Source: Drosophila miranda (taxonomy: Eukaryota; Arthropoda; Insecta; Diptera; Drosophilidae). From it: DNA of 64,000 nucleotides. The stretch covers positions 10,602,001 through 10,666,000 of the forward strand of contig NC_046677.1 of the NCBI RefSeq assembly GCF_003369915.1, given 5' to 3'. Shown piece by piece: positions 49,250 to 63,299 of this stretch. The position numbers and the translations under genes were made by a program. The notes beneath the pieces are model-generated. The model did no database searches. It was not told where the DNA came from and saw nothing but the letters and a program-made list of their open reading frames with translations. The first letter of the stretch is position 1. Each line of letters starts with the position of its first letter.

Positions 49250-49850
49250 TAGTTCAAGTTCAAGACAACAACGAGAACGAAACGAAGCGAGGCGAGGCGA
49301 CTGTGTGGTAGTATGGGAGTGCGAATGGCGACATTGAGAGTGTGAGAGTGCAGCAAAAGCTTGACGCTGCTGCTAACGTTAGCTGCGCAGCTGGCGCTGG
49401 CAGAGCAGCAGTGCAGTCCGCCCTCTGTGTGTGTGTGAGTGCACGCAGTACAGGGCCTCTGTATGAGTGTGTGTGTGCATGGAATCGGCCTCTATGTGGG
49501 AGTGCACGATTTTTGCATTGCATACTTTTTTAAACCTTTTTGTTTGAAGAATTATTCATTTATATAATTTTGAAAGATGAGCATTCCCAAGATTTGGTTG
49601 CAAAATTCTAGAATATTACTGCGTTGAAGCTTTAGGACATACAAACCGCTCCACAGAAAAACGCTTCCCTCAACAGAAAAACGACATATCTAGCAGCAGG
49701 CAGCCAACCTCATTCCAACATTTGCCATACAAAAGGGTCAACGAACTACTCGTTCAACACAACACCAACAAAAAAGCTCAACGATATTTTGTTCGAAAAA
49801 TGTAAAGAAAAGAAATCCGAAAACAAATTGAGCATGTGTTGGTGTGTGTA

Positions 49851-49853
<3 letters not shown>

Positions 49854-49894
<41 letters not shown>
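49854..49894. repeat. (GA)n tract, about 20 units
   Basis: Uninterrupted AG units. Such tracts bind GAGA factor (Trl) and Pipsqueak in flies. Confidence 0.9.
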
Positions 49895-49897
<3 letters not shown>

Positions 49898-51886
49898 TTC
49901 TTTCATTTTGTCGAAATTTCAGCTGCTGCTTGGTGAACTGTGGGGGGGGGGGGTTTCAGGGGAGACCCGGACGATCGTGCCTGTCTGTAGCAGCAACAAC
50001 AACCACAGTCAATACATAAAATTTTGTGAAAACCTCAAAAATAAATACAATAAAAATACTTGTACATAGGAGTACAATCCACAAAAAATACCAACAGGCA
50101 GAAGAGACAGTCTCAAAGAGTAGGAGAAACCACAACGAAGCTCTGGATACCCTTAAAGAACGATATTTCGCTGGGAAAACCTTAAATGATGCTGATCGAA
50201 ATTCTTTGGGTTCTGTAAAACCTATGAATTTTGACAAATGATTTGAGGGTTACTTTCTCTGCGGTTCAAACTTCTGCTTAAAGTTTTAGTACCCTCTCGG
50301 AAAGGTGCAACATCGAAAAAAGGAGGTGGCATGCACAAGTGTTTTCTTTTTTCTTTCCTCCTTTTGTCCGCTGCAAGCAGCAAAAGGGGTGAAAGAAAGA
50401 GGATGGAAGGAGCGCAGACATACACTTTACTTAACATTTTTGTACTTTTTACGTTCTTCGTGCTTGTTCTTATTCTCGAAATAAATTTGAAATATGTACA
50501 TACATATATATGTATGTACATATGAACATGTTGATGACATTTTAAAAATAATCAGCAAATGAATGACGCCAGACGGACGACGGGCACAGGTGATATATAT
50601 TTTTTTTTTTGGTGGGGGGAGTGCCAGACGGTCTTTGGAAATTTTCGGGAATTGCATTCTGGCAGCAGAACGGGTTTCAGAGATGGGGAAATGGGATGAG
50701 ATCTGGGAGCTTCCGGCAATGAAAATAACTTTGGTGATTAACAATTTTTGAAAGGGCGTATCCCAGGGGGCGTGTGTTTTCCAAACTGGTTCAATCTTTG
50801 TTCAATTTGAGTTCGGATATGCATTTCCTCAGTCCGTACGCGTTGAAATCTAATTTTGAACGATCACGAAGGCTTGAGATCTCTTACTGTGTTTTTTTTT
50901 TCGTTAAAGGGGATTGTATATCCCTTAAAATTCGAATTTATTTAAACCTTCTTGTGGTTGGGTTCCTTTCAAAACCCAATTGTTTCAATTGAAATTCAAT
51001 TTCCGTTCTCGTTTCCGTTCTGTTTCATCGAAAATTACATTTCGGTGAGCGGCACCCACGTTTTGCAGCTCCCGAGTGCGTCATGTGCCATTCATGGGGT
51101 GAGACATCCGTCCACCGATTGCATTCTTGCAATTTATTTTAAACTAATCCGAAACAGTCACTCGCCAAAAGAGATCCCCAAAACAAAAAACTACTATATA
51201 CTGTCGAATACAAATAGAAATGTCGCGTTTTTTATTTTTTGGCAAAAACACGTTTGCCGGTTGTTTGCCAAATAAAAACCTGAATCGATGGTTAGACATT
51301 TGGGTTCTTTGCTCAATTATCACTGACCAAACCTAAGCGGCAAAATGTTATCAACAGAGCATCACACGCAAGCTCCCATAGAAATCAGTGCACTGTGTGA
51401 TTGTTGCTTGTATTCTTGCTTAATCGGAGCACAATGCAATCAAGTCCCAGCTCATTTTTAGTGAGCGCCTGCTAATTGAGTGCCAGAGAGGGACAGCCAT
51501 ACTGCAGAGAGGAGAGCCGACGATTCCGCCTTGAACTTGAATTTCAGCAACTGCGGCGGCAGGCAGCGCAGTAGCAGCAAAGACGGCTGCAGCAGTGGCC
51601 TTCAAATGAAGTTCGGTACAGTGAACACTTGGACAAGCCCAAAAATTGAAAACCTTCAAGGAAGGGGTAACATCGGGTAACACGCGAAGATGTGATACCC
51701 TTTAAAATACAGAGTTGCTATGGAAACCCATAATATATGCCCTGCAGATCTATTGTTCCTGTATTTCTCTTCTGTTCTTCCTTCTTTCGAGTCGCAAACT
51801 TCTCTGCGAACACATAATACCCTCTCTCTCCCATGGGTATAATCAAATGCGCATAACAAAATGGAAAGTTTTGTGCGAGAGGGAGC

Positions 51887-51888
<2 letters not shown>

Positions 51889-51919
<31 letters not shown>
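51889..51919. repeat. (GA)n tract, about 15 units
   Basis: Uninterrupted GA units; GCCATTTTG, a Pho-type site, follows about 40 bp away. Confidence 0.9.
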
Positions 51920-51921
<2 letters not shown>

Positions 51922-54900
51922 CTTACGAAGCTTGCAACAGTGCACAGAGGGGCACTCGCCATTTTGTATGTACAGCCAACGACCAGCGTCAAAAAGTGAC
52001 GCGACGCGTCGCTGCTGCAGTCTTGTCCTTGAACTTGGCAAACATTTTTATTGTTGTATTTTTTCCTTTTTGCACAGCCAGAGGACACATACATACATAC
52101 ATACATACACACACGCGTGCAAAGCTGCTTCAAATGCGAGGAGCAGAGGCGCAGCAGAACGAACCACAACTGCAGCAGCTGCAACGCTGACCGAGGCGGC
52201 GGCAGAGGAGGACGCAACGCAATGCCAATGCATGCATTGTTCCTATAGGGCTTCCATATGGAAAATACTTTTTATATAATTAAATAAAAAAGGTAAATAC
52301 ATACATTCACGAAGGTACACAGTAAATTTTCAAATTTTAGCTAACATAAAAGTCTGTTAGACCATTATTCTTTCTAAGATTTTTTGGAATTATAAAAACT
52401 GATCTTTTTTTCTATATTTCTTGGTACCAAACCTTAACCCAAAGATCAAATCCTTTGATAAGATCTTAAGATAAACTCTACCAATTCTTTGCACAACGAA
52501 TTTCAAAGCTTAAGCAAAGTATCCATGGACTGGTTTCCGGGCGAATACCTTATCAGAGGCATTTCCGACACGTGTTGACTGTTGGGATTTCTAAGAATGA
52601 ACATGGAATGGTGGCGGTTATCAAACCCCAGCAACAAAAAATATTTTTTCTAAATGGAAATTCCAAATAAAAACTGAGACAAAACTGAAAAAGCAACAAA
52701 TTACTGACCACAGAAAACTTTTTCGCACAACATAAAAAATAATATAGTATATAATATATAGGAGAGCGAGGGAGAGGCGAAGATCGAGTCGAGTCATTTG
52801 GCAATTAGAACAAAGAAATAAGAATGAAAACAGAAACTGCTATAAAATTTGTTAACCAAGGTCAACATTTTTTTTTTGTATTTTTCAAGCATTTATATAA
52901 GTAGCAAAAAAACAGCCACAAATCAGAGATAGAGAGGGAGGGAGAGTGGAAAAATAGGGATACACACAAACATATACTACACGATGAGTATCATGAGAAC
53001 TTGATAAACAAACAGGCAATAGAATCAACAAAAACTTTAAAGAAAACGCTCCCAGAAACGATACCAATTTTGAGCAAACGCAAGCACAACAAGTAAGAGA
53101 GGTAGTAGATGGGGTATTTGGACTCAACGATACCCATTACTTGGAGGTATCAGGTGTGCCTTTTTAATAAACGTTATTTCAAAGAGACTAGTACTGTTTC
53201 CCACAAAAAACTAATCGAATAGCCTCTCTCTCTCTAGCCAAATCTCTCCTTTTTACGTCTCGGATACCCTCTCCTCCTCCTGTTACAAACCACTAAACGG
53301 TGACACCCCTTCAACATCCACAAGCTTACTACGGGGTATAAAAATATGGCGGATTTGTCAGTAGGTAGAACGAGTAGAGGCCGTGATGAGGGTGCCTGCT
53401 GCCTGCCTGCCTACAGATACACAAATTTTTTGGCAGCACACACACACACACACACACACACCCGCAAACATTGACAAATTTGTGTGTACACAGATACTCG
53501 ATGAACATTACGCATGTCTGCGAACCGGCTTTTTCATTTTTTGGCGTTAGAATACACTCCGCTCCGACGACAGAGCTTGTGCTTGTATTGCCTGTGTATG
53601 TATCCCTAGCAAGATACTCGTATCCAAAAACAAAAAACAGAAAAAAAAAAAAAATGTTTATTGTTGTTGCCTGTGTGCGTTTCAATACGAAACATAATGG
53701 GGTAGGCATAGGGTCGGGTCTGGTGTTTAATAAAGGTCTCTGGTCTCTCTCTATCTGGCTACGGTGTTTCCTCCTGCTCACGAGCTTGTCATGTGATGTC
53801 TCCTACCCCACCCTTCATGATAGGCGGAAGTTTTTTTTTTGTGAATTAACCGAATTGTCACAAAAATAATGAACATTTTCTCTGTAAAGTCCGATAAGGC
53901 TTTCTTTTTCTGTTTGCGGTGTGTTTGTGTGTGTGCCTTCAATGGTATTTTATGATGGAGATAAAGCACTTGAAAAACTTTGTTGCTCCTTGGAGTTCTA
54001 TAAATATCGGTGTTAATTATATTGGCTATGCCCGTTGAAGTCTCAAGAGTGCCAAAAATACTCGTGAAAGCGATTATTTTGACCATAAAGACGGGGTTCA
54101 AAGATGAAAAGTACGATAAATGATAAACAGAGTGAATTATATGACATAATATCGTGACTATTGTCAAGGTTCTGGCAATGGCAAATCAATTTCATTGATA
54201 GCTTAAGCTTTTTGGTAAACAAACTGAGTTAGAAGCTTTGATTTTGCGCATATTTCGGGAACTGAATTTCTTCGATAAGGAATGCATAGTAAAAGAACCT
54301 TGAATAAGTAAAAGATCAGCAGAATATCCATTATTTGGATATCAATTCTCTCCCCCTAGTTTGATCCCATTTATCATTCTGATATATCCAGATAGAAGTT
54401 ATCGGACCCACATGTATTTATTATCAATCTGAAACATTTCCGCCCACCAATTCATGAGTCTCCCCATTCATAATGACTAGCCAAAAAAAAAGTACAGCAG
54501 CACATATGCAGATTCGCTATCGACGGGAAGCACTACTTCCTCATAAACTGGCATCCAACTAGAATTAAGAAAGATAATTTAAGAACGGTTCTGATGCCAT
54601 TCCATTCATAAAAGAAGGGCAGAGCTGCTCCCACACGATTTTTAGGTACAATTTGAATATCGTCGGAGCAGGTGATAAGCGTTCCCCCAGTCGACTGCTG
54701 CTCCGATAACTGTCAACAGGTGGAACGTGAATGAACGCAGCTACGACAACCCAAGAACCCGGACCAGCGCGACCCGAAACGAATGAAGAGGCAAAAAATA
54801 TATATAGTATATCAACTCTGGCGAATATTATTTTTTCGCGATAGCGATAACAGCATTAACTTTTGTGTTCTTTTGTTCGATAATCGTTATACTTTTTGTG

Positions 54901-55561
54901 ATTTTTGTTGCTGCTGTTGTTTCCCAGCGACAACAATTTCCTGTGCACATAAATACCTCAATATCAGTTTCCAGAGATTAAAAAAAGAAACGATAGAAAT
55001 GCTCGAAATTTTTGCCAGTTAATGTTATTTCGTGATTTGTTGTTTTTGTTTATGTATTCCCTCGGGGCCTGACGCTGCCACTGACCTTCAGACACGAAAT
55101 TAGCTAAATATCTTTTAGATAAAATTCGCTATACAATAATAGTACAGTGCGTTTCGGTACTAGATAGGCAGCTGCAAAGATCCATTTGTGGCGAAAAGGT
55201 TATCATATTATTATGGAATATTTCCAGATGGAAAATTTCTAGTTTTCGGATGAGGTCTTTTATGAAAGTAATTTATTGCAAACAGCCAGCTTAATCGATT
55301 AACTGCGATAAACCCTTTGATTTCGCATCGTCATTAAAGCTTTGATTTCTTAAGTAATACTCGAAAATACTTATATTTATAATGTATTCATTTAATCTCT
55401 CACCGTTCGAGTGCCTAATCCTTAATGACAACGATTTATACCTCTCCATTTGTATCAGTTGGATCTTCAAGACGAATCACGCGTGTGGCCGGCCGCACTA
55501 TCACGTTTATAACGCAGGTCTCATGATCCTGTCAAGTGGCTAGGTTAAGACCCCTTTAAAG

Positions 55562-55827
55562 TGACTCACACCCGAAACTGGGTGACTCACGAATACTTAG
55601 GAAACCCCTCTTGAACATCCATCGAGTCATTATCAAAATTCGAGTTCGTAGAGCGATATAATATAGTACATTTATAATGAATATATTGGCCTACTGTCAT
55701 GATGACTCAAAAGGGGGACGATTCTTAGGCTAATTAAGAGTTGAGTCACCCAGGAATCGGTTTAGAACAGGTGGCCCTGTTTCACGCGTTTAGGGGGTGT
55801 GTGTCTTTGTTTTTTTCCAAGAGTCAC
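55562..55827. promoter_or_regulatory. Cluster of AP-1-like TGASTCA sites
   Basis: TGACTCA or TGAGTCA at 55,562-55,568, 55,583-55,589, 55,703-55,709 and 55,742-55,748, plus GAGTCA at 55,624 and 55,821. Two of them share the extended form GGGTGACTCA in opposite orientation (55,581 and 55,751 ends). Fly binders of TGASTCA are Kayak/Jra and CncC/Maf-S-related factors. Confidence 0.45.
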
Positions 55828-56408
55828 TACTGCGATGCATTGCGGTAATCGATGAAATAACCACCGGGTATCATGCATGCATCATGGGGCGTATGTGTGA
55901 TTTTTACTCTGATTGCTCATTTATAGATCTATTATGATACTCTTTTTGCGGCCTATCATTGACGTAATGACTTTGGGTTTGACGTAGGTTCAGAGACACA
56001 CAAACGGGAATTCTTTTTGATGGGAGTTTCTATTTGAATTACGTATACGCAGGGTTCGCCAAAACAGGTTGAAGAATGTCGTTATTCAACACAATTTCCG
56101 TGTAGCAAACACCCACGAACTTAATTGGTATTTACTTTTGTAGAAGGGAGGTTTCTTCCCTAAGGTCTTGTCCTTTAGAACGTTATCCTTGAATATGGTT
56201 TTTGGGAAGTGTATGCATAATTTTTATGAGTGACTAATTTTTTCGGCCAATATAAGAAAATATAAGAAAATTGTCCTTCCAAAAGGACAACAAAGATATT
56301 TTTGAAGCTAGGACAAATTTTTTAGTTGAAAGATCGGTTTTAAAAGATTCCCTTTATTAAAACCTTAATTTTAGAGATTTTTGGATTCATTTCCAAAACA
56401 AAACTCAC
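55828..56408. other. Non-coding stretch
   Basis: No feature recognised. Confidence 0.5.
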
Positions 56409-56960
56409 CATAAAATTGAACAGAAAAATCCACAAAACTCAGTTTGATTTTCCTCCTTGAAGGCAAATGTTGGTAATCCCAAAAGTTGGCTTGCGGCTGG
56501 TTCACGTTCGAAGAAATTGCTTTCGATTTTTCAGACACTTGTTGTGGGGGGGGTGTGTATTATTGTAACGATTGTTTTGTGGGAGTCGCGCGTCCAAACC
56601 CGCGAATCGACAAGCGGCAAGTGTTTCTCATCCAGAACTTGATTCACTTTGTCGCGTTCTTCAGTCGGAATCGGAATCGGAATCGGATTCGTAATCGCTG
56701 CCGCTGCGTCTCTGCGCCGATGTTCTCTTTTCAGTCGCGCCGAACACGTCTGCACTTGACGCTGACCAACAATATTTTGTGGCGGGTTTGCGTTAGAGAC
56801 CAGACCGTTAGAACAGGAACATGTCTTTGCGAGCGAGTCGAGCGATCGCCGAGAGCGAGAGAGACGGTTCTTAAACGCGTTCGGGGGACGTTCGGGCCGT
56901 TCGGGTTTCACTCGCTGGTGATTCGGCTCGTTAGCTGCCTCTCGCCTGCTGCTGCCTTTG
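56409..56960 (-). other. Possible distal Kr-h1 5' UTR exon
   Basis: On the minus strand CAATTTTATG|GTGAGT gives a good donor with the exon ending at 56,409. The Kr-h1 acceptor at 43,978 (CTCTTCAG) would be its partner, making a 12.4-kb first intron for the beta form. The upstream part is rich in CGAAC and CTCTCGC. The right end (start of transcription) is not resolved; no TATA box is evident. Confidence 0.35.
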
Positions 56961-59269
56961 ATATTGTTATAAAATTATTATCAAGTTGAAATTTGTATTT
57001 CGTTTTTGCGCTCGTCTCTGAAAATTTTTGTCGAGTTGTTGCTTTTTTTGATTTATTTCCGTATATGCTGTAGGTTCTGGTCACGAGTAGGCGTTTGTGT
57101 GTGTGTGTTTCTGTCTGATTGGTATTTACTATCTGCTGAGCAACTATGATTTGGTTGTTGTTTCTGTTTCTGCCGTATTGCGCACATTCACACGCCACTA
57201 TAAACAATATTGACCTAGGTTATATACACATATGTACGAGTACTTATGTATTGTTGGGCCTTCTATATACTTGTGGGTTTGCAATGACAAAGGGAGCTTT
57301 GAGGCCTTCTCTTTGTTTTTATTTTTTTTTTCATTTGATTTGTAGCACTTTTTTGTATGCTATTTTTTTGAATTTTAGAAATCTCTAGGCTTTTAGTGCA
57401 CTTTTCTGGCGTATTTTTGTAACCTTATTGAAATTTGTTTCTGTTTTATTTGATTTGTTGCCCTTTAGTTAGAGGAAATTAAATTAGGTTTGTAATCAGT
57501 CTTTTGGTATTAATTACACACACACTCGCGTATGAATATATTCTGGGAAATTGCACTTTTGTTGTTGTATGCCTAACCTTGAACTTATGGATTTTTCTTT
57601 CTCTGCTTTTGGTTATAATTTTTCTTCTATTAAGGCAAACGAGATCAATAGATTTTTTAGTAATTTACAGCTGTTTTTTTCACGGTTACACAGTTAAAAA
57701 AAACTTGCTAATACTACTCGAAGCTGTTCCGTTACTGCTGTTGCTTGCTGTTGCTGCCGCGGTTCGTCGAGAAATACGAGAGATACGAGAACGGCCGCGA
57801 ACGAATTTTGCGCCGAGAACAAAGCTGACTGCGGTAGCGACTGTGGCAGCGATGGCGGCAGCGACGCTGACGTTGGTATTGACTTTGGGCAGAATGAAAG
57901 CTCTGTGTGTGTGTGTGTGTGTGTTTGCGTGTGCTAACCGGCATTCGCAGCAGCAGCTGCCTCTCGCGCACACGCCTACTATGTATAGATGTGTGTATGT
58001 ATTTGGCAATTGCTTTTTTCTGCCTGCTGCTCTCTGCTCGCTCGTATGCTCAACTTACTCAATAAAATTTTTATTATGATATCTACGCACACGTTAAAAC
58101 AAAAAAAACGGAAATTTTCGTTGATTTTGAATTGTTGGTTGATTTTTGGGCTTCCAGTTCTTATCCCGTTTTGTTGGTCGCCATTTGCCGGATGACGTAC
58201 ATACACACATATGTATCTGCGTTTTTGAACCCGCTCAATTTTAGATTTGTTAACAAAGAATATCACTTCAGAGTCAAGCAGGTGGGTAGCGCTGTACCTG
58301 TACCTGTCACCGTTCAAAGTTCACAATGGAAAAGGAGAGTGAAAACTGACGTGGATGCACATTGGAGATGGATAAGGTTATTCCCTGATACTGGAACCCA
58401 AGATTTCCACGTGAGAGAGCTTTCTGCATTATTCCATCCCACACGATTATACTCAAAGATCTTCTGTCGCCCAAAAGAGCAATTTAGGAACATATTCTTG
58501 GGAATTGGAGACTGCCATCTACCTCTTATATCCCCAACCCATCTAGTATTCTCGGCTTCTGGAACCCTTTGGCCATTCCACTGAGTTTTGAACCTTCCTC
58601 GAATGTTCCATCCCAACATGAGATCATATTCTTGGAGCTGCAGTCATTGCCCTTCTGCAACCACCCCCACCACCCCCCGGCTCTGCTGCAATGAAGTGCC
58701 GTCTCTCGTGTACGTTTGTTATTTTAAAGAGTGTATTGACCTGAGATTTCTTTTGTGACGACGATAACGGCGGAAAGCTTACAGAGTCGAGAGTCCGTAA
58801 AAACGCTGTCCGACAAGAGCGAAAAAGAATTAAAACCAAAATTATTGTGCATAAATAAAACGTGTCGGGGCGCTGAAGAAGCCGTCTGTTGCGGTTCGGT
58901 TTTGGTTTTCGGCGGAACCAAAAATTAAGAAATTTCCGAAATTTCGGTAAATGCAGCAAAAGAAAAGGAAAGAAAGCGGCAGCGACGCTTAACGCATTTC
59001 CTCTGCAGACAGAGTTGCAGTCAGCGTCGCGTCGGTTGCTGTTGCTGCCTGCTGCTGCTGCTCGTGATGGGATGGTGGGATGGGGGATCGAAGAGGTTAG
59101 ACGGTGCAATAAATTCAAGCTTCATCCCTTTTTTCGACAACGACCAACACCAACAGAAACGGCAGCGAGCCGCAAACAAAAGCCTCAAACCCCCAATGTC
59201 TGGATACGTTGCAAAAAGGGCAAGAGCAACGCTGGCAGCGCAGCAGCAGCGGGCAAAAATTATCCGCGT
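56961..59269. other. Non-coding stretch
   Basis: Contains a TG repeat (57,904-57,924) and G/C-rich patches near 57,760-57,890 and 59,020-59,060; no coding exon recognised. Confidence 0.5.
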
Positions 59270-59324
59270 GGCGGCCGTGCAAGAGTTTTCAACAGCATCG
59301 TGAGGACGTGCATCGGTTTTCGAC
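59270..59324. promoter_or_regulatory. Paired 24-bp motif, cluster B (inverted)
   Basis: Two copies on the minus strand, 59,270-59,293 (core GAAAACTCTTGCACG) and 59,301-59,324 (core GAAAACCGATGCACG), 31 bp apart. Confidence 0.55.
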
Positions 59325-60964
59325 GCCATGCTGCACATGCAAGAATAGGAGAGAAACAGCGAAAAGGCAGCAAAACATGAACAAAAAGAAACGAGCCGGC
59401 AACAGTTCTCAGCATGGGTGGGTGTCTGTGCCTGTGTTTGTGTGCTGTGGGCACAGTGGGCGTAAATGTCGTTTCGAGTGCCAAGACTTAATATTATTTT
59501 AATTAGCTGGGTTTGGTCACACACATTCCTAATGAATAATAAAATATTTTTAAAATTAAAATAATAAACCAAGATTTTATTGGTAAAATTCCTGTTCCAG
59601 ATTAGGATCCTTAACTGATTGGATTCCCTTCATTGAAAATATTTGGTTAAAGGATTGGGTTCTCCCTGGATTGAAAAATCCAAAGATTTGAACACACTCC
59701 ATCAATGCACATGTTCCAATATTATTGGTGGTTTTTCAAACACTATTTGATCAAGAACCAATTTCCGTTTCCACCAAAAATTTGTGCATAATAAATATTC
59801 TTATACAAACTGTGCATACAACATTTTCGTAGAGTAGGGTTCATTACCTTCCACAAAGAAATATAACATTTAATCTTGACCTTAAAATGTACAGCCAGTT
59901 CTTGTGAAATCCTATAATACACATACATACATATGTATATAATCTGTATAAAATGCAATTTCGTTTTGATAGCCCATAATGTCTGAAAAAATTGCAGGGG
60001 TCTTTACCCTCCGCCAATCTATTCCATGTGTCTGTCTGGCTGCAATCGGTAAATGTTATAACTGTAATAAATGTACGAACTGCACTCATTTCCGGGTTTG
60101 AGATACCAAAACTTGGACACTTTATGGTAAGTACTTTCCCAGAATTTGCAGCGGAAAGGCCAAGAAAACAGTTGCAAATGCATTCGTAAAGTGATTCACA
60201 TCTTGGTTGGGATTTAAACAGATTTCTTTTTAGATAGGGGGTCCAAACAGCTGCACCTTTGATAACGTCAGAGCTAGTGAAAAGAAAGGGATTTATAGGC
60301 TTGTCATTTATAGATCGTACATTCTAATGATGACTGTGACAAAGTCTATCCTCTGGGCCTCGCATAACATTTGAGTGGTTCGGTATCTATCATTGCGCGG
60401 GTTCCTTATCTTATCTTCCACATTGTATCATTATTTACAATGTCCAGCGCCAAAATTCACTCACTAAGCTCGCTCGCAAAACTGCAAAATAGCATTGCAC
60501 AACGATTTGTTGGGTAATTTCAAGTTCGTGTTGTGTCTGGAAAATTGTTGAGGGGTAAATGCACCCATAGTTTAAGGGAAGTGTGCGGAATCACGTAATT
60601 AGGCAATCGGTCTATAGGAACAATCGTATTAATTGGAACTTTGCACACTTCTAAATAGTTCAGGAAATGAATGAAAAATGAGTTCGAATCTTTTAGCATA
60701 AACCTGAATGAAATAGCGGTTATCTATTGATATTTGTTCTATATAACAAGGTTTTTCCTTCGGTAATTTCCTATGTGCTATGATCGCGTAATATTTTTCT
60801 TTCGTAACATCCGCACGTAAGAGCGTACCCAAACATAAACAATTTCGATTTCGTAAGATTGCTAACTTGTTAGCATTGTTTACCCCAAGATAACAACAAA
60901 AATAAACTGCGTCGCCCAATTTTCCATTCGAATCAGATATATTTACATATGCAGGTAGGTACTC

Positions 60965-60995
<31 letters not shown>

Positions 60996-63299
60996 CACCC
61001 AACCAAAGTGCAAATATTAGTAGACCCACACCAGAGCGAATTACACTTGAAACTGAAGGTACGAAGCATCTATTACATCTGCACCCATGGCTACCGCAAC
61101 TTTGTAAGTATTCCCAGCTAAGGCTTTCCATGTGGTAGGGTCCCAGTGTCTTATCAGGCGACGCAGGTCTCTTGCATAACTCGCAACTATTTTCACTCGG
61201 CAATTTATGCCATATATCAGATGTCACACAAATTAATTCACATTAGGAACAACATATGTTTGTAAATTTCTTTGTAAGCATATACAGTGAACGCTTGAGA
61301 GGGTCAACAACCGATTTTAAGAACATTAAACAGAGTATCCCAACACTGACTTCTATCAAAAGTGAACAAAACTTAAGGAATAAAAGATCTTTTATCGCTT
61401 AATACCCCATAACTTTGCATAACTTTGTAATTTACTCTTTAGACCATGGAGGCACGACCTTATTGTAGAACTTTCCGTTCAATGATGTCCCTCAGTTATC
61501 ACTCAGCACACTTTGACATTGACTCTGTCCTTCCAGAAGAGCTATCCCTGTAAATACTCTCTGTACCTTGAGGTAGCCGTGTAAGTGCAAGTACAGTAAT
61601 GCCTTATTCACTGTGATGTAATTCATATTATTGCGATTGCAATAAATTTGTTTACCAAGAGTGCGCAATCCCAAAGAGCTGGACGGATAACAACAAGTAC
61701 GCTTATAGGACTGGGGAGACACAATAACAGATATGTGGGAGAGATCCACAAACACTCGAAAGAATGATTGAATGGGAAATTCTCTCAACCGCCCATGTCA
61801 CTCTTATTTAGTACATGTTTATCATTCAGTTTGTGGCTATATCTCTGTCTGTATGATATTTCTCAGTGCCTTTTCAATGTCAATGCCAGACACAGGCAGA
61901 CTAGAGAGACATTTGATAAATTCGCACACCTTTGCGATATCTGGCGATTTGGCGTACTTAGATATGTACATATGTATAGTATGTCTGTTTGTTCTAGATC
62001 ACTAGCTAAAGGCTGAGTTTTATTTCCTTTCCAAATGACTTCTTAGGGGAAGTCCAATTGTCTTGCTTCCAAAAGTCAGATAGGTCGTGGCACAGCTCTA
62101 GAGATAACGTTTCAAGGTTGCCAAAACATCGACAAGAATAAATTAACTTGTATTATTTTCGAGATAGGGTCTTGCGGATGATAAAGCACTTAAGAGAACA
62201 TTCAAGGGTTATAAGGCATTGAGCTTTTCTAGAAAATCGAACTTCAAATACGATTTCTATTGTAAAATCATAAAATACATACATATATAGAAATAATATG
62301 GTTTCATTGGAATTTGATTAAAATTTTTAGTGCGAAACTTTAAGTACATTTTCATGTGAATGAAATATGGCTGCAAGAATCTGAAATTTTCTTAGAATCT
62401 GTTTTTAGCCTGTTTTTCGTCCATGACGAAAATATACCAGGTGGTGCATTCAGGTTTTGCGCCTTGAAAAGAGAACGCCTTGTATAATTTCGTCAATGGG
62501 CCGCGCAGACTTTTCTCAGTAAAAATTCGTACATTTATGGTAATGGATTTGGGAGTACGAGGATGTACTCATACTAGTAGCAAATCCGATTTTCCTTAAA
62601 TTAATGACAAATACCCTAAAACAAGCTGCACGACTAATGACGACAAATGGCTGATTACAAAACAGCTTTGCGCGTCTGTTTCTGTTTGGTTTTCTCAGTT
62701 GAATATAATAACAGGAGCGTTAGTTGCTCTCTCGCAAAAACAGTAGCAATAATATAATTAGCAGCAATCAGCAGTTGTTTTTTAAAATAATATATATTCC
62801 TATATGTACATAGGTGTGCAAAGCAATTACAATAACAAATAAATATACAAACACTATGCATTATAATGTCATCATAATTATGGTATTTTAGGGAACCGAA
62901 CCGTTGTATGCACTTTGTTTTAGGGACAAAATTTGTGAGATACTGGAGCGATGACGCGCGGAGCGTACAGGAGGGCCAGAGATCGCCATTTTGCGGGCAC
63001 GTAGGCAGCAGCGGCAGACTGCGTCAATAATAACTGCATTAAACGGCTACGACGCCCAGCGAACGAAAACTCTCTCCCGCTCGTACTGGTTCTCTCTCTT
63101 TCTCGCCCTCATACTTTTTCATGCGGTCGGCGACAGTCGCTCTCACTGCATTTCCTTTTTGCTGCGCTTCTCTTGTTCTGTCTTTATGGCCTCTGCTTCT
63201 GGCGCTGCTTGTGCCCCTACTTTTGCTGCTGCGTCCGTCTCCCACCACTCCTCTTTTGGTGCTTCTCTGCTGCTGGTGGCGCGGTTCATTGACCGGCGA
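59325..63299. other. Non-coding stretch
   Basis: Contains a GA tract at 60,966 and GCCATTTTG at 62,985-62,993. No coding exon recognised. Confidence 0.5.
60966..60993. repeat. (GA)n tract, about 14 units
   Basis: Uninterrupted GA units. Confidence 0.9.

Larger units (their letters stand above)
49250..55561. other. Non-coding stretch with GAGA tracts
   Basis: No coding exon recognised. Notable parts are the GA repeats listed separately, an ACAT repeat (52,087-52,108), a CA repeat (53,440-53,461) and GCCATTTTG (51,958-51,966). Confidence 0.5.

Noticed and set aside
57504-58079. 191-codon plus-strand frame with a hydrophobic start
   Set aside because: Hydrophobicity comes from T-rich DNA and the tail from TG repeats; no family recognised.
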